Assembly (NCBI GenBank): GCA_002304945.1 | Contig: DBPQ01000086.1 | Location: forward strand, 13,405-18,502 | Length of the DNA: 5,098 nt | Direction: 5' to 3' | Origin: Actinomycetales bacterium UBA1416 | Lineage (GTDB): Bacteria; Actinomycetota; Actinomycetes; Actinomycetales; Actinomycetaceae | Part shown: piece after piece, positions 1-5,098 of the stretch | Layout: each line of letters begins with the position of its first letter | How positions within the stretch are numbered: the stretch's first letter is position 1 | Position numbers and translations under genes: made by a program | The notes under the pieces: model-generated | What the model was told of the DNA's origin: nothing | Database searches by the model: none | The model's input: only the letters and a program-made list of their open reading frames with translations

Positions 1-23
1 GCGGGCGTGGATGGTGTGGTCAT
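1..23 (-). CDS. Start of a divergent leftward gene, partial, product unknown
   Basis: Read leftward from an ATG at 23-21, the first codons encode MTTPSTPA, after which the gene leaves the window. A small, Thr/Pro-rich opening of this kind is common in actinobacterial proteins but says nothing about function. The start is supported by an AGGAGGG Shine-Dalgarno (complement of 28-34) four bases before the ATG, and by a promoter-like TATCTT box (complement of 44-49). With only seven complete codons no family can be named. Because it is transcribed away from the zinc-ribbon gene, it could encode a regulator of the divergent region or be unrelated. Confidence 0.55.
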
Positions 24-27
24 GGAA

Positions 28-34
28 CCCTCCT
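28..34 (-). promoter_or_regulatory. Ribosome binding site of the divergent gene
   Basis: The complement reads AGGAGGG, a near-perfect anti-16S match, followed by TTCC and then the ATG at 23-21. This site is the main reason for calling a real gene start at the left edge. Confidence 0.6.
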
Positions 35-67
35 CTGCCAGCGAAGATACGGCCTCTGCCGGTGAAG
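32..67. repeat. Imperfect direct repeat, 15 bp, 21-bp period
   Basis: The block at 32-46 (CCTCTGCCAGCGAAG) recurs at 53-67 as CCTCTGCCGGTGAAG, matching at 13 of 15 bases. The start-to-start spacing is exactly 21 bp, two helical turns. The first copy overlaps the leftward gene's ribosome binding site and most of its candidate -10 box. The second lies in the spacer and reaches the -35 region. Such placement suits a pair of operator sites bound on the same DNA face, but no known regulator motif is recognised. Confidence 0.45.
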
Positions 68-71
68 TCAC
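44..71 (-). promoter_or_regulatory. Candidate sigma-70-type promoter for the divergent gene
   Basis: On the complement, TATCTT (49 to 44) fits the TANNNT -10 consensus. GTGACT (71 to 66) matches TTGACA at four of six positions, with a 16-bp spacer. The predicted start would be near 37, leaving a short leader of about 14 bases that begins almost at the Shine-Dalgarno site. That short leader and the weak -35 are reasons for caution. Confidence 0.35.
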
Positions 72-85
72 GGGCCGATCGGCCC
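72..85. promoter_or_regulatory. Perfect 14-bp palindrome, possible operator
   Basis: GGGCCGATCGGCCC is a perfect inverted repeat with no loop, immediately beside the leftward -35 region and about 25 bp upstream of the rightward -10 candidate. It has no T tract and no loop, so a terminator role is unlikely. A dimeric regulator site between the two divergent genes is the simplest reading. In GC-rich DNA a palindrome of this length is expected by chance roughly once per few kb, so the position is more telling than the sequence. Confidence 0.3.
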
Positions 86-108
86 ACCTTCCCGCGAGAC
101 ATTGGCGC

Positions 109-114
109 TAACGT
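109..114 (+). promoter_or_regulatory. Weak -10 candidate for the zinc-ribbon operon
   Basis: TAACGT fits TANNNT and sits about 46 bases upstream of the ATG at 160, in a locally AT-richer stretch. No convincing -35 hexamer is found 16-19 bp upstream. It could be an activator-dependent or alternative-sigma promoter, or a chance match. Confidence 0.2.
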
Positions 115-148
115 TCGTTCAGGGGCAGTGGGGCCCCGCCTGGTCGGT

Positions 149-154
149 GAGGAG
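149..154 (+). promoter_or_regulatory. Ribosome binding site of the zinc-ribbon gene
   Basis: GAGGAG lies five bases before the ATG at 160. An in-frame TGA at 148-150 overlaps this site, so translation cannot begin further upstream and the start at 160 is well fixed. Confidence 0.7.
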
Positions 155-159
155 TCGGC

Positions 160-960
160 ATGGGTCGGTCGGTCATCTGCGACAACTGTGGGCAGATCCT
201 GGACGTCGCGAGCGCGTACTGCACCAGGTGCGGGAGCGACGTCCTCGTCCCCGCGACGAAGGCGCGCCTGGCCGAGGAGTTCGCGCGGGCCCAGTCCCAG
301 GGGCTCGCCCATGCGGCCGCGTCCCCGCTCGCACCCCCGCCTCCGCCTCTCTCGCCGCCGCCGCTCTCGCCCCCACCGTCGCCGGCTTCGCCGCCCCCGC
401 CTCCCCCGCCGCGCCGTTCTGCCGCGACGGCAGCCACCGCGGCGGCCACGGCGACGGCGACCGTGGGCCGCGCGACGTCCCTGGCGGGCGCGCTGACCGC
501 AGGTGCCGGCCTGCCGTGGCAGACGATCGTCGGCAGCCAAGCCCCGGACCTGAAGGCCCTGCTCGCCCGCACCGGCGCCCCGCTCGCCCAGCAGGCGGTG
601 CGCCGTTCGCTCCGTAACCCCGGCCTCGCCCTCCTGGTGACGACAGCGCTCGACCTGTTCGTCGTCTGGGTCACCGCCGGTCCGGTGGCCGTGGAGGAGG
701 CCTTCCCCCGGGTGGCGGCCGGCGCCGCCACGGCGCTGCTCTCCCTGCTCGTCGGTTCGCGTGGCGGGCCGCTGCGAGGCCTCGCCGGACTCTCCTCGGT
801 GGTCACGGCCGGGCTGCAGGTCGCGTCCCTGGCCTCCGCCCTGATGGCGGCCCTGGACACGGGTGACGTCGTCGCCGTCGCCCCCATGGCGCTGGCGATG
901 GCCTCGGCGCTCACCACCGCGGTCAGGACGGCCGCCGTCGCCTTCAGGGGGAAGCAATGA
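160..960 (+). CDS. Zinc-ribbon membrane protein with proline-rich linker
   Basis: The 266-residue protein opens with two Cys pairs, C7-x2-C10 and C21-x2-C24, each followed by Gly. This is the pattern of the short zinc ribbons found at the N terminus of many bacterial membrane proteins. A charged stretch (31-47) leads into a Pro/Ser linker (about 55-84) and an Ala/Thr-rich stretch (87-102). The C-terminal half holds about four hydrophobic segments, near 155-175, 185-199, 207-232 and 236-254, so it is probably an integral membrane protein with the zinc ribbon in the cytoplasm. There is no signal peptide. The stop overlaps the next start as ATGA, implying co-translation and a shared job with the giant downstream protein. 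The zinc ribbon may bind protein or nucleic acid; no enzymatic motif is visible. The exact family is not recognised. Confidence 0.88.
   Translation: MGRSVICDNCGQILDVASAYCTRCGSDVLVPATKARLAEEFARAQSQGLAHAAASPLAPPPPPLSPPPLSPPPSPASPPPPPPPRRSAATAATAAATATATVGRATSLAGALTAGAGLPWQTIVGSQAPDLKALLARTGAPLAQQAVRRSLRNPGLALLVTTALDLFVVWVTAGPVAVEEAFPRVAAGAATALLSLLVGSRGGPLRGLAGLSSVVTAGLQVASLASALMAALDTGDVVAVAPMALAMASALTTAVRTAAVAFRGKQ
946..951 (+). promoter_or_regulatory. Ribosome binding site inside the upstream gene's end
   Basis: AGGGGG sits five bases before the ATG at 957, inside the last codons of the zinc-ribbon gene. With the ATGA overlap it supports translational coupling and fixes the start, which is followed at once by a signal peptide. 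Confidence 0.65.
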
Positions 961-1031
961 GGCTCATCCGTGCGGCTGCGGCCGCCGCCCTGGCACTCGT
1001 CCCCCTCCTCGTCCCCGCCGCCGCACTCGCC
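957..1031 (+). other. Sec signal peptide of the giant protein
   Basis: Residues 1-25 show a basic n-region (R2, R5), an Ala/Leu/Val core (6-20) and an Ala-Leu-Ala box at 23-25 before Glu-Glu, which fits type I signal peptidase cleavage after residue 25. There is no lipobox Cys, so it is not a lipoprotein. Confidence 0.85.
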
Positions 1032-4000
1032 GAGGAGAACCTCGTCATCGAGCACGCCCTTCCATCCGGGTGGTCGGTGACGAGCGACGACGTCGACTCC
1101 TTCGTCGCCACGGGCGCCTACGGTGACCTGGCCGACCAAGACGTCGGCTGGATCGGGTGGTCCGGGGTCTACACGTACCTCCGCCACCCGGACGACCCTC
1201 TCGTGGTGAACGGGGTGTACGAGTTCTACACCTCCTTCGAGGACTTCGCCGCTCGCTCCGACGACGAGATGGTGTTCGTCAACGACGGCTTCGTGGACGT
1301 GCCGGGATCCGACGAACCGCGGGAGACCGGCCACGAGGAGCCCTACACCTGGACCGGCGCGCAGCAGACCACGCTCGGCGGCGTGGACGCGTGGGGCAAC
1401 GTCGGGACCTGGCAGAACGCCTCCGGGTACCCCTGGACCCAGGTGGTCCACGTCTACTGGATCCCCCTCGACGGCGCCGGAATCGCGGTGACCGGAACCG
1501 TCACGGCGATGGGCGGTCAGTTGCCCCCGGGCATGCCCGACACGATGCGCAACGACCTTGAGGCGGCGCTCGCGTCCCTGAGATTCAACGTCGCGGGCAG
1601 CACCGCTGCCGCCGCTCCCCCTGTTGTCCCGGGCACGGACACGGGTGAGGACGAGCCGTGGCGCACCGTCACCGGAGGGGCCGCCTCTGTCGCCGCCGCC
1701 GGCGTCGCCCTCGCCGCGGCGCGTGCCAGGGGCCGCACCAAGCGCGGCGAGGAGGAACCACCGCCGGACCAGCCCGTCGGCCACGTGCTCCAGCTCTCGA
1801 CGAACCGCGTCACGGTCAGCGACGCCCACGGCGCCCCGCTCACGGTGCAGGCCTACGACGTCTTCCCGAACGGGGCCGTCCGGCCCTCGTCGAGAGCTGT
1901 CATCCAGCTGGGCCTGCCCGCGGGCGTGGTCGCGCAACCGTCCACCGCCACCGGTGCGCTCACCACCACGGTCTCCCAGATCGGTGAGGTGGCCCTCGGG
2001 TCCACGATCACCGTCGAGGCGCGCGCGCCCATGGGCGCGACGACGTCCTCGGTGGCCGTCGCCGTTGCCGGGATCAGCCGGATCGTGGCACGCCTCGAGC
2101 CGGCGGCGCCGCTGCACATGGGTGGCCGTGCCACGCTGGCCGCGACCGTGGAACTGTTGGGCGCGGACGCCGAGGACCCGACCCTCGACCGGGCTGCCGT
2201 GCAGCGCTCGCTCACGTTCGAGGCGTCCTCGGAGTGGGCGGACCTGTCTGTGCCCACGCCGTGGGGCGACGGCGCCGCCGTCGCCGTCGTCGTCGGCCAA
2301 CCCGACCCGACGCGCCACCAGACGCCGCCGGAGTCGGTCCCCGTCCGGGTCACCGCGTACGTGAGGGAGAAGCGGCTGACCGAGACGGTGCAGGTCGAGC
2401 TCGCGGCGCCGCCGGAGATCGACGCGCGCCCGGACACGGTCACGCTCGCTGCCGAGTCGGGGGCGAGCGCCGAGGTGTCGGTGTGGATCTCCAACTCCAC
2501 GGGCACGGCGTGGCACTTCGACACGGAGTGGCGGGAGGGTTCCCGCCTGCTCGCCACCCCGGACATCGTGGCCACCGGCTCGGCCACCGCCACCCTCACG
2601 CTTACCGAGAGCGCCGAGGACCTCGATCCGGGTCGGCGGCAGACCTCGGCCACCCTCGTCGTCGTCGCGACCGCGGATGGCTTCGAGACGCTCAAGCGGG
2701 AGATCACGGTGATCGTGGAGAGGGAGGGGCTGTTCGTCAGCCGGACGAACGTGGATCCGTCCACGAATGCCTTCCTCGTGCGGGCGGACGGCAGCGCGGT
2801 GCCGACCGAGTTCGACCTGCGGGTCTACGTCCGGGACCCCGCCACCGACGAGATCGTGCCGGACATCGCGCTGGCTCAGCAGGTGGAGTTCGAGCCCGGT
2901 GGGGAGGAGACCAGCGTGGGCCACGCGGGTCTGCGGGCAGGTGGCTTCCAGGTGACGCCGGCCGGGGTGCGGCCGGGGAACAACCCGTCCGCCATCTTCC
3001 GGATCCACCTTCCCAACACCCTGCCCACGGGGTCGGATCTGGTGACGGCCTCACTCCGCGCCACCGTGCCCGGCTACGGGGAGAGTGCCTTCACGGCCGG
3101 CGTGCCGCTTCGGTTGCGGGGCGTGGACATGGAGCCGTTCTCGGCGGAGTGGGAGCGTGAGCTCCAGGGGTGCCGGCTGGTCATTGACGAGTTCGTTCCG
3201 CTGGAGTACCGGGAGAATCTCCGGGCACTGTTGAACGAGCGTTCGCTGACCATGGGTGCCGAGGGCCTGTTCGTCATGCGGGAGCAGCTGTGGACCTTCG
3301 CCCACAATCAGATCGTCAAGGAGAGGCACGAGCACCTCGATGAGGCGTGGTGGATCGAGCAGATCGAGGGCACGTTCGAGTGGATCTCGTGGTGTGGGGA
3401 CATCGCGATGGGGGTGGCGAGCGGGTCCTACGTGGGCGTGATCGGGATGTCGGCGCTCGGGATGTTGAAGCCGTTGCTGGTCTCGGCGATGACGACGTGG
3501 GTGAACGGAGGTTCCCTGGAGGACTGGCTCTCCGGGCAGGCCACCGCGCTGGTGGGAATCGCGGAGGGAGCACTGACGGATCCGGACGTGCTCATGAAGC
3601 TGACCGGAGAGAAGAAGGCACTCGCCTGGGCGCTGTTCATCGCGTACTACTTCGCCAAGGAGTTGTACAACGATCCACAACTCTCGGTGACGAACGCGAT
3701 GAAGCGGGTGGGGGCGCAGCTCCGGGACGAGGGGCTCGTCCGCTTCCTGCAGTACATCGTCGGGATGAAGGGCGTCAGCCGCAAGCCGACGGCCGACGCT
3801 CCCACGGCGAAGCCCGATGGCCCGGCGGCGAAGCCCGATGGCCCGCCACCGCCACCACCCCGGCCCCGGGCTGACGCGCCCGCCGCGAAACCGGATGGGC
3901 CAGCTGCGAAACCGGATGGGCCAGCTGCGAGGCCGGACGCTCCTGCGGCGAAGCCGGATGCCCCAGCCGCGAAGCCCGAGCCGGATTCACCGGGCGTGAA

Positions 4001-5098
4001 GCCGGAGCCGAATGCGCCGGCGGCGAAGCCGGACGTCCCCGCGGCAAAGCCCGATGGGCCCGACTCCAAGCCGGATGCGCCCACCGCGAAGCCGGATGCT
4101 CCTGCTGCGAAGCCGGACGCTCCGCCGGCGAAGCCGGAGGGGGATGTGCCGCCGCCGGAGGTGCCGCCTGTGCGGGATGGGAGTCCGAGGGGTCGGGCGG
4201 AGTCGATGGCGAGGCAGTTGGCGGCCGAGACGGCCGATGGGGGGAAGGTCTCGAAGGCCACGGTGGAGCGGATTCTGCGGGATCCGGATGCGATGCGGGA
4301 GTTGAAGAAGGCGCGTCCGGATCTGTGGAAGGAGTTCCATGAGACGCGGCAGAAGATCTATGACGGTCATGACAGGCGCCTGGTGGAGTGGATCGAGGGG
4401 AATGTGCCGGAGGCCAGGGGCCGGAGGGTGGAGATCGAGAGTTTCGGGACGAAGGATGGGGTGGACCGGGACTACCGGGCCGGGTACGTGGTCACGGACG
4501 CGCAGGGCAACCGGCGGTTCATCGAGTTGAAGAAGGAGGCGTGGGCGCAGAAGAGCATGGAGATCTTCGCCGAGGAGACCGGGGGTCCGGCCGACGGGCA
4601 GGGGGCGCGGGACTGGGCGAAGGAGCACCAGCAGTTGGCCACGGACATGTATCACGGGGAGGCGAGTGTGGACATGGCGGATCAGGCGACGGTGTGGAAC
4701 GAGGCGACCCGGTCGTGGGAGAAGACCCAGGTCACTCCGAACGTGATCATGGTCGAGAACGGTCATTCGACCCTGTTGGACCCGGATGGGTTGGGCAAGA
4801 CGTATGAGACGAAGGTGGCGGAGTCCTACTACCAGGGCAACGTGTTGGATGCCTACCGGCAGGCGGACAAGTCGCTGCACACCCTGGAGTGTTGCCGGGA
4901 GGGGTATGCGATGCAGGGGTACGGGATCAAGGAGTTGCCGCCGAAGGTCCAGGCCGGGATGGATGCGATCAAGGATGTGCAGTCCGGGAGGTTGACCCCG
5001 GAGCAGGCCGACGCCCGAATGCGGGAACTCGACTACACCGGTGGGCTCCCGGACTTCATGGAACGGATCTCCGGCCAGTTCGCCGCCTTCAAATGGGT
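957..5098 (+). CDS. Giant multidomain exported/membrane protein, 3' partial
   Basis: This frame is open from the ATG at 957 to the window edge: 1380 complete codons without a stop. Approximate residue layout: signal peptide 1-25; exported Trp-rich domain 26-211; linker and possible membrane segment 212-263; beta-rich Ig-like segments 272-722; helical region with hydrophobic stretches 724-940; KPD repeat linker 943-1061; C-terminal domain 1075 to beyond 1380. Only four Cys occur (739, 813, 1312, 1313), and none in the first 738 residues, which suits an exported protein. The start is supported by the ribosome binding site, the ATGA overlap and the signal peptide. The overall plan (secretion signal, adhesion-like beta domains, repeat linker, distinct C-terminal domain) resembles polymorphic toxins or large surface proteins. 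No whole-protein family is recognised, so function is inferred only. The true C terminus is missing. Confidence 0.93.
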   Translation, partial: MRLIRAAAAAALALVPLLVPAAALAEENLVIEHALPSGWSVTSDDVDSFVATGAYGDLADQDVGWIGWSGVYTYLRHPDDPLVVNGVYEFYTSFEDFAARSDDEMVFVNDGFVDVPGSDEPRETGHEEPYTWTGAQQTTLGGVDAWGNVGTWQNASGYPWTQVVHVYWIPLDGAGIAVTGTVTAMGGQLPPGMPDTMRNDLEAALASLRFNVAGSTAAAAPPVVPGTDTGEDEPWRTVTGGAASVAAAGVALAAARARGRTKRGEEEPPPDQPVGHVLQLSTNRVTVSDAHGAPLTVQAYDVFPNGAVRPSSRAVIQLGLPAGVVAQPSTATGALTTTVSQIGEVALGSTITVEARAPMGATTSSVAVAVAGISRIVARLEPAAPLHMGGRATLAATVELLGADAEDPTLDRAAVQRSLTFEASSEWADLSVPTPWGDGAAVAVVVGQPDPTRHQTPPESVPVRVTAYVREKRLTETVQVELAAPPEIDARPDTVTLAAESGASAEVSVWISNSTGTAWHFDTEWREGSRLLATPDIVATGSATATLTLTESAEDLDPGRRQTSATLVVVATADGFETLKREITVIVEREGLFVSRTNVDPSTNAFLVRADGSAVPTEFDLRVYVRDPATDEIVPDIALAQQVEFEPGGEETSVGHAGLRAGGFQVTPAGVRPGNNPSAIFRIHLPNTLPTGSDLVTASLRATVPGYGESAFTAGVPLRLRGVDMEPFSAEWERELQGCRLVIDEFVPLEYRENLRALLNERSLTMGAEGLFVMREQLWTFAHNQIVKERHEHLDEAWWIEQIEGTFEWISWCGDIAMGVASGSYVGVIGMSALGMLKPLLVSAMTTWVNGGSLEDWLSGQATALVGIAEGALTDPDVLMKLTGEKKALAWALFIAYYFAKELYNDPQLSVTNAMKRVGAQLRDEGLVRFLQYIVGMKGVSRKPTADAPTAKPDGPAAKPDGPPPPPPRPRADAPAAKPDGPAAKPDGPAARPDAPAAKPDAPAAKPEPDSPGVKPEPNAPAAKPDVPAAKPDGPDSKPDAPTAKPDAPAAKPDAPPAKPEGDVPPPEVPPVRDGSPRGRAESMARQLAAETADGGKVSKATVERILRDPDAMRELKKARPDLWKEFHETRQKIYDGHDRRLVEWIEGNVPEARGRRVEIESFGTKDGVDRDYRAGYVVTDAQGNRRFIELKKEAWAQKSMEIFAEETGGPADGQGARDWAKEHQQLATDMYHGEASVDMADQATVWNEATRSWEKTQVTPNVIMVENGHSTLLDPDGLGKTYETKVAESYYQGNVLDAYRQADKSLHTLECCREGYAMQGYGIKELPPKVQAGMDAIKDVQSGRLTPEQADARMRELDYTGGLPDFMERISGQFAAFKW
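1032..1589 (+). other. Exported Trp-rich N-terminal domain, PsbP/LpqN-like fold possible
   Basis: Residues 26-211 form an acidic domain without Cys and with eight Trp (39, 65, 68, 132, 146, 152, 160, 168). It opens with a strand ending in a Pro-Ser-Gly-Trp turn. It closes with two strands (about 163-183) and a helix ending Ala-Ser-Leu-Arg-Phe at 206-210. That ending resembles the closing helix of PsbP/Mog1/LpqN-type domains of exported actinobacterial proteins. The resemblance is by eye and tentative. By topology it lies outside the membrane. Confidence 0.4.
1665..1724 (+). other. Possible transmembrane segment, N-out/C-in
   Basis: Residues 237-256 are an Ala/Gly/Val run of about 20 residues. 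They are preceded by an acidic stretch (D228 to E233) and followed by basic residues (R256, R258, R260, K262, R263). The positive-inside rule would put everything after it in the cytoplasm. The segment is only weakly hydrophobic, so it may instead be a flexible linker. Confidence 0.45.
1770..3122 (+). other. Beta-sandwich (Ig-like) region, about four segments
   Basis: Residues 272-722 alternate short hydrophobic strands with Gly/Pro/Asp turns and almost no helix. I divide them roughly at 272-371, 374-484, 488-588 and 589-722. The first segment (strands near 284-288, 295-301, 313-319, 334-340, 350-355, 364-370) reads like bacterial Ig-like domains of surface proteins. The borders are approximate. 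Such domains normally act as stalks or adhesion modules. Confidence 0.55.
3126..3776 (+). other. Helical region with hydrophobic stretches
   Basis: Residues 724-940 switch from beta to alpha. Charged, Trp-rich amphipathic helices (727-811) are followed by a hydrophobic stretch at about 813-847 and another at 886-900 (Trp-Ala-Leu-Phe-Ile-Ala-Tyr-Tyr core). These could be membrane-inserting or translocation helices, or a buried helical bundle. The region ends just before the repeat linker. Confidence 0.45.
3783..4139 (+). repeat. Tandem KPD-type repeat encoding a Pro/Ala/Lys linker
   Basis: Residues 943-1061 contain about 14 Lys/Arg-Pro-Asp/Glu units of the form KPD[G/A]PAA. Basic residues fall at 952, 959, 978, 985, 992, 999, 1006, 1015, 1024, 1031, 1038, 1045, 1052 and 1059. 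Spacing is seven residues (21 bp), except for two nine-residue KPEP units and a poly-Pro interruption at 963-968. The sequence should be extended and unstructured, like cell-wall-spanning or interdomain linkers. The array separates the helical region from the C-terminal domain. Confidence 0.85.
3885..3926 (+). repeat. Perfect 21-bp tandem duplication in the linker array
   Basis: The 21 bases at 3885-3905 are repeated without a mismatch at 3906-3926, each encoding AKPDGPA. Other units in the array differ at synonymous sites, so this pair points to a recent slippage or unequal-crossover event. Confidence 0.8.
4179..5098 (+). other. C-terminal domain, possible nuclease-like effector, incomplete
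   Basis: From residue 1075 the protein becomes charged and helical (1080-1148), then shows a compact beta core at 1157-1193. Within the core a strand with E1159 and E1161 is followed by G1164-T, then D1170-R-D1172-Y, a hairpin, and a strand ending I-E1190-L-K1192-K. A helix with E1202 and E1206 follows. The order strand, Asp turn, strand, E-x-K is that of PD-(D/E)xK nucleases; a nucleotidyltransferase-like DxD site is an alternative. Beyond it lie a helix-rich part, another strand near 1262-1267 and a vicinal Cys pair (1312-1313). Codon use differs from the N-terminal half. The chain is cut by the window edge, and no toxin family is recognised with certainty. Confidence 0.35.

Noticed and set aside
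11..617. Two plus-strand open frames overlapping the zinc-ribbon gene (11-496 and 102-617)
   Set aside because: The translations are Arg/Pro/Ser-rich low-complexity shadows, whereas the 160-960 frame has a fixed start, zinc-ribbon Cys pairs and membrane segments.
108..3008. A 966-codon open frame on the minus strand, antisense to both rightward genes
   Set aside because: Its product is Arg/Gly/Asp/Val-rich without domain signals, it crosses two well-supported genes, and long antisense frames are expected in DNA with high GC at third codon positions.
3783..4139. CRISPR-like array
   Set aside because: The periodic units are contiguous in-frame 21-bp codon repeats with no unique spacers.
3647..4261. 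Minus-strand frame with regular Gly-Phe-Ala repeats
   Set aside because: It is the complement of the 21-bp KPD repeat array. The repeat pattern arises from the sense-strand linker, and the rest of the frame has no supporting start or domain.
3987..4880. Minus-strand 297-codon frame rich in Arg, Leu, Pro and His
   Set aside because: It is a compositional shadow of the C-terminal domain, with no recognisable fold and no promoter or ribosome binding site that I could defend.
957..5098. Possible frameshift or gene fusion caused by sequencing error
   Set aside because: The frame stays open with consistent codon structure across every domain border, so no frame change is needed to explain the order of domains.

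Overview
The window looks like chromosomal DNA of a high-GC actinomycete. Codon third positions are almost all G or C, the Shine-Dalgarno sites are strong, and one junction is the ATGA stop/start overlap common in actinobacterial operons. Genus cannot be resolved from the sequence.

Layout. Positions 1-23 hold the first codons of a leftward gene that leaves the window (MTTPSTPA...), with a good ribosome binding site. Positions 24-159 are a divergent intergenic region. It carries a plausible leftward promoter, an imperfect direct repeat at 21-bp spacing that covers that promoter's -10 box, and a perfect 14-bp palindrome next to the -35 region. Positions 160-960 encode a 266-residue protein with an N-terminal four-cysteine zinc ribbon, a proline-rich linker and about four hydrophobic C-terminal segments. 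Positions 957-5098 are one uninterrupted reading frame of at least 1380 codons that overlaps the previous stop by ATGA and runs off the right edge.

The giant protein is a multidomain chain. In order it has a Sec signal peptide; a Trp-rich, Cys-free exported domain with a tentative resemblance to the PsbP/Mog1/LpqN fold; an Ala/Gly-rich possible membrane segment followed by basic residues; about four beta-sandwich (Ig-like) segments; a helical region with hydrophobic stretches; a Lys-Pro-Asp repeat linker; and a C-terminal domain. That last domain has a D-x-D ... E-x-K arrangement that could be a PD-(D/E)xK nuclease-like core. Codon choice changes in the repeat linker and C-terminal domain (more GAT and TTG), which suggests a replaceable C-terminal module, as in polymorphic toxins.

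Taken together, the two rightward genes look like a translationally coupled membrane system: a small zinc-ribbon membrane protein and a very large surface/envelope protein with a possible effector domain at its end. I recognise no named system. The functional reading is inference. The 3' end of the large gene and any immunity-like gene after it lie outside the window.
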